DNA from: WTFY01 sp965205275
GTDB lineage: Bacteria; Pseudomonadota; Gammaproteobacteria; UBA4575
Reading direction: 5' to 3'
Assembly: GCA_965205275.1 (NCBI GenBank)
Contig: OZ242168.1
Location: 1,178,001-1,242,000 of the forward strand
Length of the DNA: 64,000 bases
Shown: one piece after another, positions 41,644 through 51,942 of the stretch
Position numbering within the stretch: position 1 is the stretch's first letter
Layout of the letters: each line of letters begins with the position of its first letter
Notes under the pieces: model-generated
What the model was told of the DNA's origin: nothing
The model's database searches: none
The model's input: only the letters and a program-made list of their open reading frames with translations
Position numbers and translations under genes: made by a program

Positions 41644-44199
41644 TCAGTCAGATTCACCCAGGTTCTCAATCCTTTCAACCTCTACAAGCTTTTCTTCCTC
41701 TGAAAGGCGAATCAGCCTTACGCCCTGGGTATTACGACCCGTTTTCGATACGCCTGCAACCGGTGTCCTGACCAGGGTTCCGCTGTTGGTAATCAACATA
41801 ATTTCATCATCGGACGACACCGGCATGGCACCCACCACTTTCCCATTGCGCATTCCGGTCTGGATGGTGATTACACCTTTACCGGCACGACTTTGTACTC
41901 GATAATCCTCGATTCGGGTGCGTTTGCCGTACCCGTTTTCAGTGGCAACCAGAATATCGGTTGCATTCATGTGTGGCTTTATGGTGAGCAAGCCGATGAC
42001 TTTTTGTCCTTCGGCAAGCCTGATCCCGCGTACACCCCTGCTGTTACGCCCGGTGGTGGTGACACCTTTCTCACTAAAACGAATCGCCTTGCCTGCATCA
42101 CTGACCATCAGGAGATCAGTATCCCCATGCGTCAGTGCAACATCTATGAGATGATCATTGTCACGTAAATTCACTGCAATGATACCGCCTGCACGGGGTC
42201 TGGAAAATGCTGTAAGACGGGTCTTCTTGATTGTGCCACTGCTCGCTGCCATGACAACATAAGCATCCTCCCGGTATTCCTTGACAGGCAGGACAGCGTT
42301 AATACGTTCACCTTCCTGAAGCGGCAGAAGATTAACGATAGGCTTGCCGCGTGCAGTGCGACCTGCCTGCGGCAACTCGTAGACTTTAAGCCAGTACACC
42401 TTGCCACGGCTGGAGAAGCACAGAATCGTGTCATGCGTATTGGCAACAAATAACTGATCTACAAAATCCTCCGCTTTTACTGAAGTGGCGGCTTTCCCCT
42501 TGCCTCCACGACGCTGGGGATTGTAGGTGTCCAATGGCTGTGACTTTGCATAACCACCATGCGACAGGGTCACTACCACACCTTCATCCTGAATGAGGTC
42601 CTCCATGGTGAGGTCAACATGCTCCTCAGAGATTTCTGTACGCCGGGCATCTCCGTATTGCTCACGAATGGCTTCCAGTTCTTCGCGAATGACCTGCATG
42701 AGTCGTTCCGGATCCTGCAAAATATCAAGCAGGTCGATGATTTTGCCAAGCAACTCGCTATAATCCTTAACAATCTTGTCCTGCTCCAGACTGGTAAGAC
42801 GATGAAGACGCAAATCAAGTATGGCCTGTGCCTGCGCCGGTGAAAGGCGGTATTCACCTGCCTGCATTCCATATTCAGCGCCCAGACCTTCAGGGTGCGA
42901 AACATCTGCACCGGAACGCTCCAACATTCCGGTAACGATTCCGGGCTGCCATGATCTTGCGATCAGTTCATCTTTTGCAACGGCAGGGCTGGCGGATTTT
43001 TTGATCAATGCAATGATTCCATCAATGTTTGTCAGTGCTACGGCCTGACCCTCAAGGATATGTGCCCGTTCACGTGCTTTACGCAATTCAAATATTGTGC
43101 GACGTGTGACCACATCACGCCGGTGCCGAATAAAGACCTGCAATATCTGCTTCAGGTTCAGTAGCCGCGGTTGCCCATCGACCAGAGCCACCGCATTCAT
43201 ACTGAACACACTTTGCATAGGCGTGTGTTTGTACAGGTTATTCAAAATAACGCCACTGACTTCATCACGGCGTAATTCGATGACAATGCGCATGCCCTCT
43301 TTATCCGATTCATCACGCAAGCCATTGGCAGCAATCCCTTCCAGGCGTTTTTCTTTTACCAGGTCGGCAATTTTGATGATCAGATTGGCCTTGTTGACCT
43401 GGTACGGCAACTCAGTGACTACGATACGATCACGCCCGCTCTTGGCATCCTGTTCAATATGGGTACGTGCACGCATATGTATGCGCCCACGCCCTGTACG
43501 ATAGGCTTCGACGATGCCTTCCCTGCCATTGATAATGGCAGCAGTTGGAAAATCAGGTCCCGGCAAATGCTGCATCAGGTCCTGATAATCGAGCCTGGGA
43601 TTTTCAATCAATGCGATGACTGCGTTGATAACCTCTGTCAGATTATGTGGCGGAATATTGGTCGCCATGCCCACGGCAATGCCTGATGAACCATTGACCA
43701 GCAGATTTGGAACACGGGTAGGAAGGACGGTAGGTTCGGTTTCGGAGTTATCATAATTGGGTGCAAAATCGACGGTTTCCTTATCCAGATCGGCAAGAAT
43801 CTCATGGGTGATTTTTGCCATGCGCACTTCGGTATAGCGCATGGCAGCCGGCGCATCACCGTCAACAGAGCCAAAATTGCCCTGCCCGTCGATCAACATA
43901 TAACGCATGGAAAATGACTGCGCCATACGTACGATGGTGTCGTATACGGCCGACTCTCCATGCGGATGATATTTGCCGATTACATCACCCACTACGCGGG
44001 CAGATTTTTTATACGGCTTGTTCCAGTCATTACCGAGATCATTCATGGCATGCAGGGCACGACGATGCACCGGTTTCAGGCCATCCCGCACATCCGGCAA
44101 GGCGCGCCCCACGATCACGCTCATGGCATAATCCAGATAGGACTGGCGCATCTCGTCTTCGAGATTTACAGAAAGGACTTCTTTGGCGATGACAGCCAT
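41644..44199 (-). CDS. gyrA: DNA gyrase subunit A
   Basis: 851 residues. Breaks and rejoins DNA in the A2B2 gyrase. Active-site tyrosine in AMRYTEVRM. The quinolone region reads HPHGESAVYDTIVRMAQSF, with Ser and Asp at the two main resistance positions (wild type) and Glu where E. coli has Asp82. The C-terminal pinwheel contains a GyrA-box: QRRGGKGKAATS. About 96 bases upstream of serC. Confidence 0.98.
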   Translation of the reverse strand: MAVIAKEVLSVNLEDEMRQSYLDYAMSVIVGRALPDVRDGLKPVHRRALHAMNDLGNDWNKPYKKSARVVGDVIGKYHPHGESAVYDTIVRMAQSFSMRYMLIDGQGNFGSVDGDAPAAMRYTEVRMAKITHEILADLDKETVDFAPNYDNSETEPTVLPTRVPNLLVNGSSGIAVGMATNIPPHNLTEVINAVIALIENPRLDYQDLMQHLPGPDFPTAAIINGREGIVEAYRTGRGRIHMRARTHIEQDAKSGRDRIVVTELPYQVNKANLIIKIADLVKEKRLEGIAANGLRDESDKEGMRIVIELRRDEVSGVILNNLYKHTPMQSVFSMNAVALVDGQPRLLNLKQILQVFIRHRRDVVTRRTIFELRKARERAHILEGQAVALTNIDGIIALIKKSASPAVAKDELIARSWQPGIVTGMLERSGADVSHPEGLGAEYGMQAGEYRLSPAQAQAILDLRLHRLTSLEQDKIVKDYSELLGKIIDLLDILQDPERLMQVIREELEAIREQYGDARRTEISEEHVDLTMEDLIQDEGVVVTLSHGGYAKSQPLDTYNPQRRGGKGKAATSVKAEDFVDQLFVANTHDTILCFSSRGKVYWLKVYELPQAGRTARGKPIVNLLPLQEGERINAVLPVKEYREDAYVVMAASSGTIKKTRLTAFSRPRAGGIIAVNLRDNDHLIDVALTHGDTDLLMVSDAGKAIRFSEKGVTTTGRNSRGVRGIRLAEGQKVIGLLTIKPHMNATDILVATENGYGKRTRIEDYRVQSRAGKGVITIQTGMRNGKVVGAMPVSSDDEIMLITNSGTLVRTPVAGVSKTGRNTQGVRLIRLSEEEKLVEVERIENLGESD

Positions 44200-44374
44200 T
44201 AGCGTGATGCTGGAAAAGGCTCAATATTCATTTTAAGGCCTTAAAGTGTAACACAAGCCCCGAATAGTGGCATGATAAAAAAGGCATCTAAAATTAAATT
44301 GAAGGCCCTGAAAATTAAATTTATCGTTCTGCAGGGTTACTTTTTTTCATGGCCAGGAGAATAAAGCCTATGCG

Positions 44375-45415
44375 TTACGTTTGCATCAGGATCCTGATTT
44401 TGTCCGCTGTAGGGTGCCTGATTACACCTTTTTCCGTAACCAGGGCTGTCACAAGCCCTGCAGGTGTGATGTCAAACACCGGGTTCCAGACCTGGGCATC
44501 GGCCGGGGCAAAGGTGTGATCCCGATATTCAGTCACCTCACGATATGAGCGCTCCTCAATCTCAATCTGGGCTCCACAACTGACCTCCATGTCAATGGTG
44601 CTGGTGGGTGCCGCTACCATAAACCCGACTCCATGCTGTCTGGCTATCACTGCCAGAGAATACGTGCCTATTTTATTGGCCACATCTCCATTGCGTGCGA
44701 CACGGTCCGCCCCCACGATGACCCAGGCCAGTTTCTTTTGTCGCATCAGACTTGCAGCCGCACTGTCACAAATCAGCGTGACCGGAATATTGTCCTGCAA
44801 TAACTCCCAGGTTGTCAGCCGGGTGCCTTGAAACCAGGGTCGGGTTTCACCGGCATAAATGGTCTTGATCTTGTTTTGTGCATGAGCACTGCGAATTACA
44901 CCCAGGGCCGTTCCATAACCACCGGTTGCCAGTGCCCCTGCATTGCAGTGGGTCAATACCACCGCCTCAGTCTCCAGAAGTGCAGCGCCATGGGCCCCAA
45001 GTACCTGGTTCGCCCGTACATCCTCTTCATGAATCTGTTTTGCAGCCCGCAGTAATCGAGCCTCAGGGTTGTCGCAGCCAGTCTGTGCAATAATGACACG
45101 CATACGGGTAACTACCCATTTCAGATTCACTGCAGTGGGGCGTGCCCGAAGTAATGCCAGCAAGCCCTCCTCGATACTTTCTTTCCAGTTGCCGGGTGAA
45201 GCTGCGAAATGCTGTCTTGCCGCCAGTACAACCCCGTACGCTGCACTCACACCGATAGCTGGCGCACCGCGCACAACCATATCCTGTATGGCAGTAGCTG
45301 CCTCCTCCACCGAGACACATTCCACGAACTGAATTTCATTGGGCAATTTCCGCTGATCGAGTAACACCAGCCGGTCATCACACCAGCGAACCGCTTGATC
45401 AGCTAATGAACTCAT
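44375..45415 (-). CDS. mtnA: Methylthioribose-1-phosphate isomerase
   Basis: 346 residues, eIF2B-related family. Converts methylthioribose-1-phosphate to the ribulose form in methionine salvage. Motifs: VVRGAPAIGVSAAYG near 50-65, LTHCNAGALATGGYGTALG with the catalytic Cys, and IVGADRVARNGDVANKIGTY with the catalytic Asp. Divergent from the deaminase gene at 45.6 kb, which could supply the previous steps. No other mtn genes are in the window. Confidence 0.95.
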   Translation of the reverse strand: MSSLADQAVRWCDDRLVLLDQRKLPNEIQFVECVSVEEAATAIQDMVVRGAPAIGVSAAYGVVLAARQHFAASPGNWKESIEEGLLALLRARPTAVNLKWVVTRMRVIIAQTGCDNPEARLLRAAKQIHEEDVRANQVLGAHGAALLETEAVVLTHCNAGALATGGYGTALGVIRSAHAQNKIKTIYAGETRPWFQGTRLTTWELLQDNIPVTLICDSAAASLMRQKKLAWVIVGADRVARNGDVANKIGTYSLAVIARQHGVGFMVAAPTSTIDMEVSCGAQIEIEERSYREVTEYRDHTFAPADAQVWNPVFDITPAGLVTALVTEKGVIRHPTADKIRILMQT

Positions 45416-45562
45416 ACGCTTTGAAAATGAAAGTCATACATTTTTTTATTGTACAGCTGCAATACAGTCCTGCCCCGAATTGTATTGCCTGCACTGCAAA
45501 CGCCATAGCATAATGCATCCCAACCTACCTGATGAATGATAGCCTGCACTGCAGGACGCTCA

Positions 45563-46879
45563 ATGAAACACGTACATACCCTCATCCATGGAAAACATAT
45601 CATTCCCGTAGATCGCAAAGCGCGGGTTCTGGCTGATTTCAGTATTGCAGTACAGGACGGTCGCATTCTCGATATATTGCCGAGTTCTGAGGCCGCCGAT
45701 CGCTACTCATGCGATACACGTTATGCGTATGATCATCACATTATCATACCCGGGCTTATCAATACGCATACCCATGCAGGGATGTCCCTGTTTCGTGGGC
45801 TGGCCAGTGACCTGCCTCTGATGGAATGGCTGAACAACCATATATGGCCTGCAGAACAGAAATGGATGAGTGAAGATTTCGCAAGGCTCGGCACACGACT
45901 GGCCATAGCAGAGATGATACGTGGCGGGGTCACCTGTTTTAACGATATGTATTTTTTTGCCGAGATCGCAGCAGAAGAAGTTATACAGGCTGGCATGCGG
46001 GCACATCTGGGCATGATCCTGCTTGACTTTGCTACCCCCTATGCCAGGTGCGCGGATGAATACCTTGAGAAGGGACTGGCGCTGCACAGTCAGTATGCAT
46101 CTCATCCGCTGGTGCAATGCACGCTTGCTCCGCATGCCCCCTACACCGTATCCGATGGCCCCCTGGAACGTGTAGCAGGTCTGGCCAATGAGCTAGAACT
46201 GCCTGTACATATACACCTGCACGAAACAGAAAAAGAAATCTCAATGAGCCTGGAGCAGTATAAGATGCGGCCCTTGCAACGCCTGGACGAGCTCGGGCTG
46301 GTCAACGATAGGCTGATCGCCGTACACATGACACAACTGCAGGACGAGGAAATTGAGTTGCTGGCCGATGCCGGGGTCAACATCGTGCACTGTCCACAGT
46401 CCAACTTAAAGCTGGCCAGTGGATTTTGCCCGATTCAGAAACTGCATGACAAAAAAATCAACGTGACATTGGGCACTGACAGCTGTGCAAGCAACGACGA
46501 CCTGGATGTGTTGGGTGAGATGCATACTGCAGCCCTGCTGGCAAAAGGCGTCGCTCAGGATACAGCGGCAATGCCGGCCTATGAGTCCTTGCGATGCGCC
46601 ACGATCAATGCAGCGACGGCATTGGGCATAGCACATAAGACCGGCTCCCTGGAAATTGGAAAAGCTGCTGATATGGCCATCATTGATATCGAACAGATTG
46701 AGGCCCAACCTGTATATGATCCAGTTGGACATACTGTGTATGCCACGCAACGTTCACAAGTATCCGATGTCTGGGTGGAGGGCAGGCTGTTACTGCACAA
46801 TAGACAACTGCAAACTCTCGACCAGAACGAAATATTGTCCAACACCCGGGAATGGAATGAAAAAATATTGAACAGGTGA
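45563..46879 (+). CDS. mtaD: 5-methylthioadenosine/S-adenosylhomocysteine deaminase
   Basis: 438 residues from the ATG at 45563 (AGGA six bases upstream; a longer frame from 45536 exists). Amidohydrolase of the TRZ/ATZ group. Metal and catalytic residues: GLINTHTHAGMSLFRG, LAPHAPYTVSD, VHIHLHETEKEI, AVHMTQL and GTDSCASNDDLD. Deaminates MTA or SAH to the inosine form. Divergent with mtnA, which fits MTA salvage through methylthioinosine; specificity between MTA and SAH cannot be read from sequence. Confidence 0.88.
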   Translation: MKHVHTLIHGKHIIPVDRKARVLADFSIAVQDGRILDILPSSEAADRYSCDTRYAYDHHIIIPGLINTHTHAGMSLFRGLASDLPLMEWLNNHIWPAEQKWMSEDFARLGTRLAIAEMIRGGVTCFNDMYFFAEIAAEEVIQAGMRAHLGMILLDFATPYARCADEYLEKGLALHSQYASHPLVQCTLAPHAPYTVSDGPLERVAGLANELELPVHIHLHETEKEISMSLEQYKMRPLQRLDELGLVNDRLIAVHMTQLQDEEIELLADAGVNIVHCPQSNLKLASGFCPIQKLHDKKINVTLGTDSCASNDDLDVLGEMHTAALLAKGVAQDTAAMPAYESLRCATINAATALGIAHKTGSLEIGKAADMAIIDIEQIEAQPVYDPVGHTVYATQRSQVSDVWVEGRLLLHNRQLQTLDQNEILSNTREWNEKILNR

Positions 46880-46968
46880 AATATCAGCTAGCCCTCTGGT
46901 TAAAATGCACGCTATCCTTGTCCCATTACCGGATACCTGCAATTCAGATTATTTTATAAGACACGCTC

Positions 46969-47676
46969 ATGCCACCTTCAAACCCGAATATTGATAAAAG
47001 TGAGTTAGCGAAATTTGAAGCGCTCGCACAACGCTGGTGGGACAAAGAAGGTGAGTTCAGGTCCCTTCACGACATTAACCCCTTACGCTTGAATTTTATT
47101 GATGAACGCGCAGGGCTTGCAGGCAAGAAAGTTCTTGATATTGGCTGCGGTGGTGGCCTCCTGGCTGAGGCCATGGCACATCAGGGAGCTCAGGTAAAAG
47201 GCATTGACCTGGGAGAAGCCTCTCTGGCTGTAGCCAGAATTCATGCAAACGAACAGGACCTTGAAATCGGATACCAGTCGATTTCAGCCGAAGAGCTGGC
47301 CACCCTGGAGCCCGCATCGTTTGACGTTGTAACCTGTCTGGAAATGCTGGAGCATGTCCCGGACCCGGCTGCCATTGTCGATGCCAGTGCCCGGCTGGTT
47401 AAACCGCAGGGTCATGTGTTTTTCTCCACAATCAATCGAAATTACAAGGCCTTTCTGCTTTTAATTATAGGGGCAGAGTATATCCTCAGGCTGCTGCCCA
47501 AAGGCACGCATGAATATGAGAAGTTGATACGCCCGGGCGAACTCGACCGCTGGATTCGCCATGCCAGAATGCATACGCGTGAAATCATGGGCATGAGCTA
47601 CAATCCACTCAGCAAGGCCTACCGTTTATCTACTGATATAAGTGCAAACTATTTCATCCACGCTGCAAAACAATAG
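46969..47676 (+). CDS. ubiG: Ubiquinone biosynthesis O-methyltransferase
   Basis: 235 residues. SAM-binding motif I is VLDIGCGGGLLAEAMA; the post motifs include FDVVTCLEMLEHVPDP and HVFFSTINRNYKAFLL, typical of UbiG. Does the two O-methylations of ubiquinone synthesis. The N-terminus ELAKFEALAQRWWDKEGEF is diagnostic. First gene of ubiG-gph-rmuC-SDR. Confidence 0.96.
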   Translation: MPPSNPNIDKSELAKFEALAQRWWDKEGEFRSLHDINPLRLNFIDERAGLAGKKVLDIGCGGGLLAEAMAHQGAQVKGIDLGEASLAVARIHANEQDLEIGYQSISAEELATLEPASFDVVTCLEMLEHVPDPAAIVDASARLVKPQGHVFFSTINRNYKAFLLLIIGAEYILRLLPKGTHEYEKLIRPGELDRWIRHARMHTREIMGMSYNPLSKAYRLSTDISANYFIHAAKQ

Positions 47677-47692
47677 TACGGATTTTTTTAAC

Positions 47693-48367
47693 ATGTGCAG
47701 CACACCTCAAGTCCGGGCAGTTCTTTTTGATCTGGATGGAACCCTGGCCGATACGGCACCGGACATGACCGATGCCTTGAATGAATTACTGGTCCGGCAC
47801 GGCAAAGACCGGCTGGATTATGAGCAGACTCGCAAGCATACCTCGCGAGGCAGTATCGCATTGATAAAGCTGGGCTACAGCGGATCTCTGGACGAAAACA
47901 AGACCCTGCGGCTTCGCGATGAATTCATGCAGATTTATGCACGCATGCTGGATAACAAAACCCGGTTATTTCCGGGTGTACCGCTACTGCTGGACTTTCT
48001 GGACCGGGCTGGCCTACCCTGGGGGATTGTGACCAATAAACCGGGGCGACTGACTGAGCCATTAATACAAAAACTCGGCCTCGCACCCCGCACAGGTTGT
48101 ACCATCAGCGGCGATTCGTTTCCCGAAAGAAAGCCAAGCCCGGAGCCGCTTGCACGGGCCGCAGACCTGCTGGGTGTAGATCAGACCGATTGCCTCTATA
48201 TGGGCGACGACCCGCGTGATGTACAGGCCGGCAAGGCCGCCCGTATGAAAACTGCCGTGGCGGCCTATGGCTACATTCAGGACTACCAGGACCCGCATAC
48301 CTGGGGGGCCAATGTGGTGCTTGAAAATGCCCTTGAGCTAAAGGATTGGCTTTTTACGCACAGCTGA
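47693..48367 (+). CDS. gph: Phosphoglycolate phosphatase (HAD family)
   Basis: 224 residues from ATG 47693, 16 bases after the ubiG stop; the open frame starts earlier inside ubiG. HAD motif I FDLDGTLADTAPDM, motif II IVTNKPG, motif III lysine in PERKPSPEPL, and motif IV MGDDPRDVQAGKAA. Dephosphorylates 2-phosphoglycolate; next to ubiG as in many gammaproteobacteria. Confidence 0.9.
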   Translation: MCSTPQVRAVLFDLDGTLADTAPDMTDALNELLVRHGKDRLDYEQTRKHTSRGSIALIKLGYSGSLDENKTLRLRDEFMQIYARMLDNKTRLFPGVPLLLDFLDRAGLPWGIVTNKPGRLTEPLIQKLGLAPRTGCTISGDSFPERKPSPEPLARAADLLGVDQTDCLYMGDDPRDVQAGKAARMKTAVAAYGYIQDYQDPHTWGANVVLENALELKDWLFTHS

Positions 48368-48381
48368 TCAAGAATGCCACA

Positions 48382-49671
48382 ATGCTCCATGCTGAACTAC
48401 AAAGTGTCTGGCAGCTTGTTGTGCTTGGTACCTGCCTGTGCCTGCTCAGTGGCGCACTGGGCGCATGGGCCATGCATCATCGAAGACGCAAACAGTGCAG
48501 ACAGTCGGAAGCGGAGATACAACAGCTGTCCTTGCAGCTTGGACTCGAAAAAGAGCGCCATACTGAAAAGGCAGACAGCATCAAAGAGGTAAGCAGTCAA
48601 CTGCAGCAAACCTTCCTGGGTTTGTCACAGCAGGCATTACAGTCCAATAACGAGAATTTCCTGAAGCTGGCAAGGGAAAAACTCTCGCAATACCAGATCC
48701 AGGCCGAAGCTAGTCTTGAAAAAAAAGAAAAAGCCATCGAAACGCTGCTGCACCCCATCAATGAGGCCCTGAAACAGACTGAATCACAAATCAGGGAGAT
48801 TGAAAAAGAGCGCAAGGAATCGTATGGCTCATTAACTCAACACCTGAAGCTGATTAATGAATCCCAGACTGATCTGCGAGCGGAAACCCAAAACCTTGTG
48901 CAGGCATTGCGTCGTCCCGAGGTACGTGGTCAATGGGGTGAGTTGACACTGAAAAGAATCGCCGAGCTTGCCGGTATGGTCAATTACTGCGACTTCTATG
49001 AGCAACAAACCGGTAATGATGAAGACAGCCGTATGCGACCGGATATGGTCGTACGCATGCCCGATCAGAGAGAACTGATCGTGGATGCAAAAACCCCTCT
49101 GGATGCCTACCTGAACGCTGCCCAAGCCCAGGATGAAACGACCCGTGCAGAGTTGTTGCACAAACATGCACGTAATTTGCGCGAGCGCATGCGTGAACTT
49201 GCAAGCAAGGCATACTGGAACCAGTTCAGGGATTCACCCGACTTTGTCGTGCTGTTTATCCCGGGTGAGCAATTTCTCTCCGCTGCACTGGAACAGGATC
49301 CCCAACTCCTGGAGGACGCATTGAAAAACAAGGTCATCCTGGCTACACCTACCAGCATTGTTGCGTTGCTTCGTGCTGTCGCTTTCGGGTGGCGCCAGCA
49401 GTCCGTTGCCAGGAACGCTGAAAAAATCAGGGAACTGGGCGAGGCCCTCTATCACCGTCTGGCAACCTTTGTGGAGCATCTGCAAAAACTGGGCAAAAAC
49501 CTGGATGCCAGTGTTGAACAGTTTAACAAGGCAACCGGCTCACTAGATCGCCAGGTTTTACCTGGCGCAAGAAAATTCGGTGAACTGGGGATTGAAAAGA
49601 AAAAAGACATACCCGAACTAAAAATGGTCGAATCGTCCACACGTACCGGGAGTAAGGCCGGTCATATTTAG
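48382..49671 (+). CDS. rmuC: DNA recombination protein RmuC homolog
   Basis: About 429 residues from ATG 48382, 14 bases after gph. An N-terminal membrane helix (LVVLGTCLCLLSGALGAWAM) and a long coiled coil (about 40-170) precede the nuclease-like core: RGQWGELTLKRIAELAGM, VDAKTPLDAYLNA, and FVVLFIPGEQFLSAALEQDP. The RmuC fold is related to PD-(D/E)XK nucleases. Thought to limit inversions; the exact action is unknown. Confidence 0.92.
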   Translation: MLHAELQSVWQLVVLGTCLCLLSGALGAWAMHHRRRKQCRQSEAEIQQLSLQLGLEKERHTEKADSIKEVSSQLQQTFLGLSQQALQSNNENFLKLAREKLSQYQIQAEASLEKKEKAIETLLHPINEALKQTESQIREIEKERKESYGSLTQHLKLINESQTDLRAETQNLVQALRRPEVRGQWGELTLKRIAELAGMVNYCDFYEQQTGNDEDSRMRPDMVVRMPDQRELIVDAKTPLDAYLNAAQAQDETTRAELLHKHARNLRERMRELASKAYWNQFRDSPDFVVLFIPGEQFLSAALEQDPQLLEDALKNKVILATPTSIVALLRAVAFGWRQQSVARNAEKIRELGEALYHRLATFVEHLQKLGKNLDASVEQFNKATGSLDRQVLPGARKFGELGIEKKKDIPELKMVESSTRTGSKAGHI

Positions 49672-49704
49672 CTTGTTTTGAGTTTACATCTTAACGATTA
49701 TTGC

Positions 49705-50436
49705 ATGCCCCGGAACCTGCTTGAGGGGCGCCTGGTACTAATTACCGGTACCACAGACGGTATCGGAAAAGCCCTCGCATTCGCATGTGCTGCACATGGG
49801 GCCAGACTTCTTCTGGTATCCAGGAATAAACAGAAACTGGACCTTCTTTTGCAAGAGCTGACCCAGGATTCCAAACCGATACACCAGTGCTATCCAATGG
49901 ATCTGGCAAGTGCGGGCGAGGTGGATTACCTCAGGTTTGCTGAATTTCTTGGCGCCCAGGATGTACCTGTTGACTCACTGGTGGTCAATGCCGGGTACAT
50001 CGGCGCATTACAGGGCTTAAGGAATTACCCGCTGGATACCTGGTTGCGCACCATTACGGTCAATCAACATGCAGCTTTTATGCTGATCCGCTACTGCATT
50101 CCAGTCCTAGAATTATCGCAGGATCCCAGCATTGTGTTTTCCACCCACAATTGTACAAAAGCATATTGGGGGGCCTATGCCGTAGCCAAGTCTGCCCAAC
50201 GGGGTCTGATGGAAATGCTTGCACATGAACTCGATGGCGACAAACCTATTCGCGTAAATGGTGTAGACCCTGCACCGGTACGAACCAAACTCAGAACTGC
50301 GCACTTCCCTGGCATCAATCCGCAATCCTTCCCCGCACCGGAAAATGTCATCGCACCCTATTTGTATTTTATTGGACCGGATAGCCGGGGTACGACAGGT
50401 GTTAATTACAAGCTGAATCCCGATTTTTGTGGGTAA
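49705..50436 (+). CDS. Short-chain dehydrogenase/reductase, YciK-like
   Basis: 243 residues from ATG 49705. Rossmann motif LVLITGTTDGIGKALAFACA, NAG motif VVNAGYIGALQ, and the catalytic S..Y-x3-K approximated by FSTHNCTKAYWGAYAVAKSA. Here the Ser is near STHN and the Tyr-Lys in YAVAKSA. The usual YciK order (after ubiG-gph) supports this group. Substrate unknown. Its end overlaps the convergent endonuclease-like gene by 35 bases. Confidence 0.83.
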   Translation: MPRNLLEGRLVLITGTTDGIGKALAFACAAHGARLLLVSRNKQKLDLLLQELTQDSKPIHQCYPMDLASAGEVDYLRFAEFLGAQDVPVDSLVVNAGYIGALQGLRNYPLDTWLRTITVNQHAAFMLIRYCIPVLELSQDPSIVFSTHNCTKAYWGAYAVAKSAQRGLMEMLAHELDGDKPIRVNGVDPAPVRTKLRTAHFPGINPQSFPAPENVIAPYLYFIGPDSRGTTGVNYKLNPDFCG

Positions 50437-51154
50437 CGTTGGTCCTTAATTGGCCCTTATAAGATTGGCACGTTGTATTCAGAAAACAGGACCTGCATTT
50501 CGGTTCAGGCTGGCATACATATTTACCGTGTTGCACAATCAGGGCATGGAATTCAGCAAATACCCGGGGTCGACTTACAAGCTGCTGTTCAAATACAGCA
50601 CGGATTTCATCATAGGGTTCATCGCCCCTGATTCGCCCAAGGCGGGCAAAGATTCTGCGTGTATAGGCGTCAATGACGAACACGGGTCGATTGAAGGCAT
50701 ACAACAGAATATCGTCAGCGGTTTCAGGACCCACGCCGTGCACGCCTAGCAATGCCAGACGCAAGCTGGCTGTAGACCAGTAACGCAACTTTCGATACTC
50801 TCCCTGGCCTGCATACCATTCACAAAAACACCTGAGTCGTTTTGCCTTGACATTGAAATAGCCGGACGGCCTGATGAGTTCCGCAAGAAAGCCCTGTTCT
50901 GCGTGCACGATCGCATCGACACAAAGCATGTTGGCAGCCTTCAGATTTGCAATCGCCTTTTCAACATTTGCCCAAGCCGTATTCTGAGTAAGGATGGCCC
51001 CCACCATTACTTCAAATTTACCCTCAGCCGGCCACCACCAGCCCTGCGCGCCATGCTGGTCCAGAAGCGCTCCATATGCCCGGCTCGCCCATTGATTTCC
51101 GGAATGCCGGGGACGGTTCAAGGCTCCTATTCCTTGCGTAGCCAACCGCTTCAA
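50402..51154 (-). CDS. Endonuclease III-like DNA glycosylase (HhH-GPD, Fe-S)
   Basis: 250 residues. FEVMVGAILTQNTAWANVEKA near the start of the glycosylase fold, helix-hairpin-helix GVHGVGPETADDILLYAF, catalytic Asp in VFVIDAYTRR, and a C-terminal [4Fe-4S] loop with four Cys (VCQPEPKCRSCFLNTTC). The helix-hairpin-helix lacks the Lys used by Nth for its lyase step (LPGVGxKTA in Nth; GVGPETAD here). So it is more like the monofunctional ENDO3-related proteins than Nth itself. Start uncertain by up to about 20 codons. Confidence 0.87.
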   Translation of the reverse strand: MKRLATQGIGALNRPRHSGNQWASRAYGALLDQHGAQGWWWPAEGKFEVMVGAILTQNTAWANVEKAIANLKAANMLCVDAIVHAEQGFLAELIRPSGYFNVKAKRLRCFCEWYAGQGEYRKLRYWSTASLRLALLGVHGVGPETADDILLYAFNRPVFVIDAYTRRIFARLGRIRGDEPYDEIRAVFEQQLVSRPRVFAEFHALIVQHGKYVCQPEPKCRSCFLNTTCQSYKGQLRTNVTHKNRDSACN

Positions 51155-51876
51155 CTGACGGCCTTGTATAACTGCCCGATCTGACTCGCTGACAACTCGG
51201 CCAACTCACCCGGGCACAACGCCGCCGGCAGGGTGAGTGGACCATAACGTGTGCGGACCAGACGGTTTACCTCCAAGCCCTGTGACTCCCATAGTCTGCG
51301 CACGATACGGTTTCGGCCTTCCCTCAATACTACCCGGCACCAGGTATTCGTACCTGCAGATTCCTGCATGTCCAGGACAGTCAGCCTGGCTACACCGTCT
51401 TCCAGTTGTACGCCCTGCTGCAGGCGAGACACCATTTCGCAGGTAATTCTACCGTGAACACGTACCCGGTATTCCCGCTCAAGTTCACTTCCAGGGTGCA
51501 TTAACGCATTGGCGAGCATACCGTCCGTAGTCAATAACAACATGCCCGAGGTATTGAGGTCCAGACGCCCCACCGACACCCAGCGACCAGATTTCAGACC
51601 TGGCAGTTGGTCAAAAACTGTAGTGCGCTGCTGCAGGTCTCCTCTGGAGACAATCTCTCCGACAGGCTTATGGTAAAGAAGAACCCTGGTTGGCACACAA
51701 ACCTGCAGATCAACAGGTGTACCGCATACTGAAACGCTCTCATCACCTTGGATACGCTGCCCAAGGGCACAGCATTCACCATTTACCAGAACATCCCCTG
51801 ACTCAATCCAGCATTCAATCTGCCGGCGCGAGGCGATACCCAAGTGAGCTAACAGCTTTTGAATCCGTTGTGACAT
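51151..51876 (-). CDS. rluB: Ribosomal large-subunit pseudouridine synthase B type
   Basis: 241 residues from MSQRIQKLLAHLG; three more codons upstream are possible. N-terminal S4 RNA-binding domain (GIASRRQIECWIESGDVLVNG), then the RsuA-type catalytic block VGRLDLNTSGMLLLTTDG with the essential Asp, and REGRNRIVRRLWESQGL. Modifies 23S rRNA near position 2605 in E. coli. Overlaps the endonuclease-like gene start by four bases and lies downstream of scpB. Confidence 0.92.
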   Translation of the reverse strand: MSQRIQKLLAHLGIASRRQIECWIESGDVLVNGECCALGQRIQGDESVSVCGTPVDLQVCVPTRVLLYHKPVGEIVSRGDLQQRTTVFDQLPGLKSGRWVSVGRLDLNTSGMLLLTTDGMLANALMHPGSELEREYRVRVHGRITCEMVSRLQQGVQLEDGVARLTVLDMQESAGTNTWCRVVLREGRNRIVRRLWESQGLEVNRLVRTRYGPLTLPAALCPGELAELSASQIGQLYKAVS

Positions 51877-51942
51877 ATGTAGCAATACAAAAGTAGCAGC
51901 TTAAGGGCCACCTATTCACAGATCGATACAATGCGACTGAAG

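Noticed and set aside
45707..46135. Minus-strand frames opposite the deaminase gene
   Set aside because: Shadows of a gene with complete metal-binding motifs.
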